From Bacteroidales bacterium (GTDB taxonomy: Bacteria; Bacteroidota; Bacteroidia; Bacteroidales; DYOH01), in NCBI GenBank assembly GCA_030632545.1, contig DAOVUO010000096.1:1-8052 (forward strand): a stretch of DNA of 8,052 bases. Direction: 5' to 3'. A model generated the notes under the pieces. It had not been told where the DNA came from. It searched no databases and worked only from the letters and a program-made list of their open reading frames with translations. The translations under genes were made by a program, and so were the position numbers. Below, one piece after another: positions 5,082-8,052 of this stretch. How positions within the stretch are numbered: the first letter of the stretch is position 1; every line of letters begins with the position of its first letter.

Positions 5082-6416
5082 TTAATTTACTTTTCGTTCA
5101 CGAATCAATTGGCCAACTTTGTTTTTGCCTAATCTTATATAGTCAAGTAAAGCTCTATCGGAAGGACAAACAAAAACACAAGAACCACATTCGATACAAT
5201 CCATAATGCGTTCGTCTTCGTTTCTTTCCCAAAGTTGATTTTCGCCTAATGTCATTAATAAGAATGGTTCAAGTCCCATTGGACATACACTAACACATTT
5301 TGTACATCTAATACAAGGTTTGTCGTCCTTTCTTTTTGATTCATCTTCAGGCATTATAAGTATTCCTGATGTTCCTTTTGCCATTGGAACATCTAGGCTA
5401 TTTAGCGCTTTACCCATCATTGGCCCACCACTGATTACTTTTCCAGTATCTTCTGGTAATCCTCCAGCAGCCTCAATTAATTGAATTACAGGAATGCCAA
5501 TTCTTACTAGAAGATTTTGTGGTTCTTTTACAGATTTTCCTGTTACGGTAACTATTCTTTCAAAAAGTGGTTTGTTTTTTTGAACTGCTTCGTAAACCGC
5601 CACCGTAGTTCCAACATTGTGTACAACAGCACCAACATCAATTGGTAAACCACCAGAAGGAACTTCGCGATTAATAATTGCTTTTATTAATTGTTTTTCA
5701 CCACCTTGAGGGTATTTTACTTTCAATGGTACAACTTCAATTCCTTTGTACTGAGTGGCTAATTCGCTCAATTTTTGAATAGCATCAAGTTTGTTATTTT
5801 CTATGCCTATATAAGCAATATCAACAGCTAGAGCTTTCATTAAAATTTGAGTACCAACCATTAACTCCTCACTTTTTTCCATCATTAAACGATGGTCAGA
5901 GGTCAAATAAGGTTCACATTCAACGCCATTAATAATTAAAGTTGTGGCTATTTTTTTTGGCGGAACTTTTAGTTTTACATGCGTTGGAAAAGTTGCACCA
6001 CCAAGGCCAACAATTCCACATTCAGTAATTTTCTTTAAAATTTCCTCACTATCAACACTGATATCTTTAATCAATGTTGTAGTTTTGTCTATAGATTCAA
6101 GCCATTCATCACCATTCACGTCAATAACAACAACATCTTTACGATAACCAGATGTATCAAAAATTTTATCGAGTTTTGCTACTTTTCCCGAAACGGAAGA
6201 ATGTATATTTGCCGAAACATACCCACCTGCTGAAGCAATTATTTGCCCAACTTTTACAATATCACCTCTTTTTACAATGATTTTTGCAGGTGCCCCAATA
6301 TGTTGAGATATTGGAATAAAAACTTTTTTTGGCAAAGGAAGCTCAACTATAGCTTTATCGGCACTTATTTTATTTTCGGGTGGATGTACTCCACCTTTTG
6401 GAAACGTCTTTAACAT
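5082..6416 (-). CDS. rnfC: Rnf complex NADH-side subunit RnfC
   Basis: RnfC is the peripheral cytoplasmic subunit that exchanges electrons with NAD(H). At 444 residues it is close to the core length and lacks the long repeat-rich tail of the E. coli protein. In order: a GGVHPPENK start (8-16), a barrel-sandwich/biotinyl-like region (about 30-100, GAPAKIIVKRGDIVKVGQ), an NADH/FMN-binding fold with GLGGATFPTHVKL (137-149) and INGVECEPYLTSD (162-174), an SLBB-like region (about 285-335, ending VISGGPMMG), and a ferredoxin domain. The cysteines are C368, C371, C374 and C378, then C407, C410, C413 and C417, ligands for two [4Fe-4S] clusters. The start ATG lies 20 nt after the rnfB stop with only a weak purine stretch before it. 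It should pass electrons between RnfB and NAD+. Confidence 0.97.
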   Translation of the reverse strand: MLKTFPKGGVHPPENKISADKAIVELPLPKKVFIPISQHIGAPAKIIVKRGDIVKVGQIIASAGGYVSANIHSSVSGKVAKLDKIFDTSGYRKDVVVIDVNGDEWLESIDKTTTLIKDISVDSEEILKKITECGIVGLGGATFPTHVKLKVPPKKIATTLIINGVECEPYLTSDHRLMMEKSEELMVGTQILMKALAVDIAYIGIENNKLDAIQKLSELATQYKGIEVVPLKVKYPQGGEKQLIKAIINREVPSGGLPIDVGAVVHNVGTTVAVYEAVQKNKPLFERIVTVTGKSVKEPQNLLVRIGIPVIQLIEAAGGLPEDTGKVISGGPMMGKALNSLDVPMAKGTSGILIMPEDESKRKDDKPCIRCTKCVSVCPMGLEPFLLMTLGENQLWERNEDERIMDCIECGSCVFVCPSDRALLDYIRLGKNKVGQLIRERKVN

Positions 6417-6436
6417 CTTATCAATATTTTTACTGA

Positions 6437-7330
6437 TTAAGCATTTTTTTCTTTATTGTCAACATTATCAGGCTTTTCTTTAGCTACTACTTTTTCTTCT
6501 TTAACTCGCCTAGGCGGAAAACCTATTTCGAGTATAGAAGATGTAGGACAAACAACAACACATTTACGACATAAGCGGCATTTGTCCGCATCTATAAAGG
6601 CTATGTTATTCCCCATTGTAATAGCATCATAAGGACATACTTTAAAGCACTTAGAACAGCTTATACATCCAACATCACAGGCTTTTTTGGTTGTGATTCC
6701 TTTGTCCTGACTTACGCAAGAAACGAAAATTTTACGGTCTTTTTTCGCTTTTGTTCTTAGCTCGATAATATCTCTCGGACAAGCTTCAACACAGGCACCA
6801 CAAGCTGTACATAAATCATCTATTACTTCTGGTAATAGTGTTTCTGCATTCATGTGTATAGCATCAAAATTACATGCATCAACACATTCGCCACCGCCCA
6901 AACAACCATACTGACAAGCAGTATCACCTGCGCCATTCATGTGTTCAATAGTACAATTTATTGCACCATTGTACTCTGTTGTTCTTGCTCTAAATTGAGG
7001 CTGGCCATTACACCTAATAACCGCAACTTTTGGTGCTTGCTCGGTAACTGCTTTACCCAAAATACTTGCTACAGAAGCCATTGTTTCGTTGCCACCAACA
7101 GGACAGAATAAACTGTCTAAATCATCGGTATTAACACAAACCTCGGCAAAGTTTCTACACCCAGGGTATCCACAACCACCGCAATTAGCGGCAGGTAGAG
7201 CTTCTTCTACTTGGTCAATTCTGGGGTCTTCGTAAACTTTGAACTTCTGTGCAGCGAAATACAAAATCGTTGCTGCGGTAACTCCCACAGCTGTTACCGT
7301 TAAAATGGTATACAATACAATATCGCTCAT
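6437..7330 (-). CDS. rnfB: Rnf complex multi-cluster ferredoxin subunit RnfB
   Basis: RnfB accepts electrons from reduced ferredoxin and carries them through a chain of iron-sulfur clusters on the cytoplasmic side. The 297 residues make it the long form of the family (E. coli has 192). An N-terminal membrane anchor (about 4-27) is followed by the NCGGCGYPGC four-cysteine domain (C50, C53, C58, C76), then C139/C143/C149/C153, C174/C177/C180/C184, C222/C225/C228/C232 and C251/C254/C257/C261. That gives ligands for about five [4Fe-4S] clusters, with further cysteines at 65, 107, 126, 205 and 218. The last 20 residues are Lys/Glu-rich and probably disordered. The ATG at 7330 lies 2 nt after the rseC stop, which indicates coupling. 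No frameshift or missing ligand is seen. Confidence 0.97.
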   Translation of the reverse strand: MSDIVLYTILTVTAVGVTAATILYFAAQKFKVYEDPRIDQVEEALPAANCGGCGYPGCRNFAEVCVNTDDLDSLFCPVGGNETMASVASILGKAVTEQAPKVAVIRCNGQPQFRARTTEYNGAINCTIEHMNGAGDTACQYGCLGGGECVDACNFDAIHMNAETLLPEVIDDLCTACGACVEACPRDIIELRTKAKKDRKIFVSCVSQDKGITTKKACDVGCISCSKCFKVCPYDAITMGNNIAFIDADKCRLCRKCVVVCPTSSILEIGFPPRRVKEEKVVAKEKPDNVDNKEKNA

Positions 7331-7332
7331 AA

Positions 7333-7791
7333 TTAGTTATTGATAATTTTAAAATCTGTATTAAAACTTAAATTTCCTACTTTTTGAATAGAAAATCTAA
7401 ATGTATTTTTTATACGGTTTTTAAATAAGTACAAAATTAAATAATAAGGTAGCAAACTACCTACAGATGCAAGTCCGTAAGCTCCTTCTGAATATCCTAA
7501 AGAATTTCCAATTATTAAAATGGAAATAAGCAAAATAAAAGGCATTAAATAACCAAGAAATAAGGCAAAAAAACCTAATTCCTGACCATAATATACTTTT
7601 ACTTTTTCACCTATTTCGTAATTAATCCTTGGATCTTTTTTTATTTCTATTTCTTTCTCTTCAATTTCCGACATAGAACAAGCCCCTTTTACCTGACAAG
7701 ACAAACAAGCTGCTTTGTTAAGTATACTAACAATAAGCTCGTTACTTTCGATTCTTTTTACTATACCATCATGTTCTATTCTATTTTTCAC
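7333..7791 (-). CDS. rseC: RseC/MucC-family protein, first gene of the rnf operon
   Basis: This 152-residue small membrane protein belongs to the RseC/MucC positive-regulator family. In E. coli RseC is linked to the SoxR-reducing Rsx (Rnf) complex; in Bacteroidota the gene commonly precedes rnfB. The N-terminal cytoplasmic part has the family Cys motif C-x2-C-x5-C (C29, C32, C38), then a short beta-rich stretch, then two hydrophobic segments (about 71-97 and 102-122) and a basic tail. The start codon is GTG (7789-7791). An in-frame TAA lies 6 nt upstream and no in-frame ATG follows near the N-terminus, so GTG is well supported; AAGG just before it may help. A Rnf assembly or Fe-S-related role is likely, but this is inferred from context. 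Sequence outside the Cys motif is poorly conserved. Confidence 0.88.
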   Translation of the reverse strand: MKNRIEHDGIVKRIESNELIVSILNKAACLSCQVKGACSMSEIEEKEIEIKKDPRINYEIGEKVKVYYGQELGFFALFLGYLMPFILLISILIIGNSLGYSEGAYGLASVGSLLPYYLILYLFKNRIKNTFRFSIQKVGNLSFNTDFKIINN

Positions 7792-7815
7792 GCCTTAATT
7801 ATAATTTTAAGCTCA

Positions 7816-7843
7816 CAAATTTAAACAGCTAATTATTTTTCAA
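7816..7843 (-). promoter_or_regulatory. predicted promoter of the rseC-rnf operon
   Basis: On the minus strand, TAAATTTG (7823-7816) matches the Bacteroidota -7 consensus TAnnTTTG. A TTG (7843-7841) lies 17 nt upstream as a -33 element. Transcription would begin near 7809-7812, giving a leader of about 20 nt before the GTG start of rseC. The region is very AT-rich, so a chance match is possible. Confidence 0.55.
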
Positions 7844-7876
7844 CTAATTTGTATGGTAGTTTTAGAGTAGTTTTTG

Positions 7877-7901
7877 CTTATTTAATTTCAGTTTAAATAA
7901 G
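7877..7901. repeat. 9-bp inverted repeat upstream of the rnf promoter
   Basis: CTTATTTAA (7877-7885) is the exact reverse complement of TTAAATAAG (7893-7901), with a 7-nt loop. It lies about 35 nt upstream of the predicted -33 element of the rnf promoter. No T-run follows on the minus strand, so a terminator for the gene ending at 8001 is unlikely; an operator or chance dyad are alternatives. Nearby, CTTGTTAGTAATTTA (7925) recurs as CTTGTTTGTAATGTA (7960). Confidence 0.35.
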
Positions 7902-8000
7902 GATAATTTAAATTTAGTGTAAAACTTGTTAGTAATTTATTGATTGTTAGTTAGTGATGCTTGTTTGTAATGTAAAAAATTTATAAGAGAGCAAAGTCCT

Positions 8001-8052
8001 TTATTGAGCTATTCCAAAATTAAATCCAAAGTAAAATTTCACATCAGGTGAA
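8001..8052 (-). CDS. 3' end of a probable outer-membrane protein gene, cut by the window
   Basis: A minus-strand frame enters from the right edge and ends at TAA (8003-8001), reading SPDVKFYFGFNFGIAQ before the stop. The alternating aromatic/hydrophobic pattern VKFYFGFNFGI resembles the last strand of an outer-membrane beta-barrel. Only 16 codons are visible, so identity is unknown and a chance open frame cannot be excluded. It would run in the same direction as the rnf operon, about 210 nt upstream of rseC. Confidence 0.45.
   Translation of the reverse strand, partial: SPDVKFYFGFNFGIAQ

Noticed and set aside
7331..7332. Frameshifted rseC-rnfB fusion
   Set aside because: The genes are only 2 nt apart, but each has a complete family-length protein with its own start and stop; ordinary coupling explains it.

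Overview
The window looks like a chromosomal piece from an AT-rich member of the Bacteroidota. Four things point that way. Most starts lack a Shine-Dalgarno sequence. Two upstream regions carry the TAnnTTTG -7 element used by Bacteroidota sigma factors. sucD stands alone without sucC next to it. The Rnf genes are in the order rseC-rnfB-C-D-G-E-A, as expected for this phylum. A genus cannot be named from this sequence.

Layout from left to right: a 288-nt non-coding leader with a GC-rich hairpin and degenerate repeat blocks; a plus-strand LytTR-family response regulator (289-1014); a symmetrical terminator shared by two convergent genes; minus-strand sucD (1058-1930, succinyl-CoA ligase alpha subunit); a 377-nt intergenic region (1931-2307) holding the predicted sucD promoter, a weak terminator-like hairpin, a dyad, an 11-unit heptanucleotide repeat and diverged palindromic repeats; and then a seven-gene minus-strand operon, read right to left: rseC (7333-7791), rnfB, rnfC, rnfD, rnfG, rnfE, rnfA (2308-2883). 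Upstream of the operon is a predicted promoter and a 9-bp inverted repeat. The last 52 bases appear to be the 3' end of a further minus-strand gene with a beta-barrel-like C-terminus.

The six rnf genes are complete and encode a full ion-translocating ferredoxin:NAD+ oxidoreductase. RnfB (about five [4Fe-4S] clusters by cysteine motifs) and RnfC (two clusters plus NADH/FMN-type domains) form the cytoplasmic electron path. RnfA and RnfE are the paired membrane subunits, each with the two conserved cysteines. RnfD and RnfG carry candidate threonines for covalent FMN. RseC is a small membrane protein with a Cys motif, usually linked to Rnf. Genes are 2-27 nt apart or overlap by 8-11 nt, so a single transcript with translational coupling is likely.

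The main system is a known one. The less ordinary observations are the 7-nt-phased repeat array, the diverged intergenic repeat family, the non-canonical flavinylation motifs in RnfD and RnfG, and the single strong Shine-Dalgarno sequence placed in front of rnfE.
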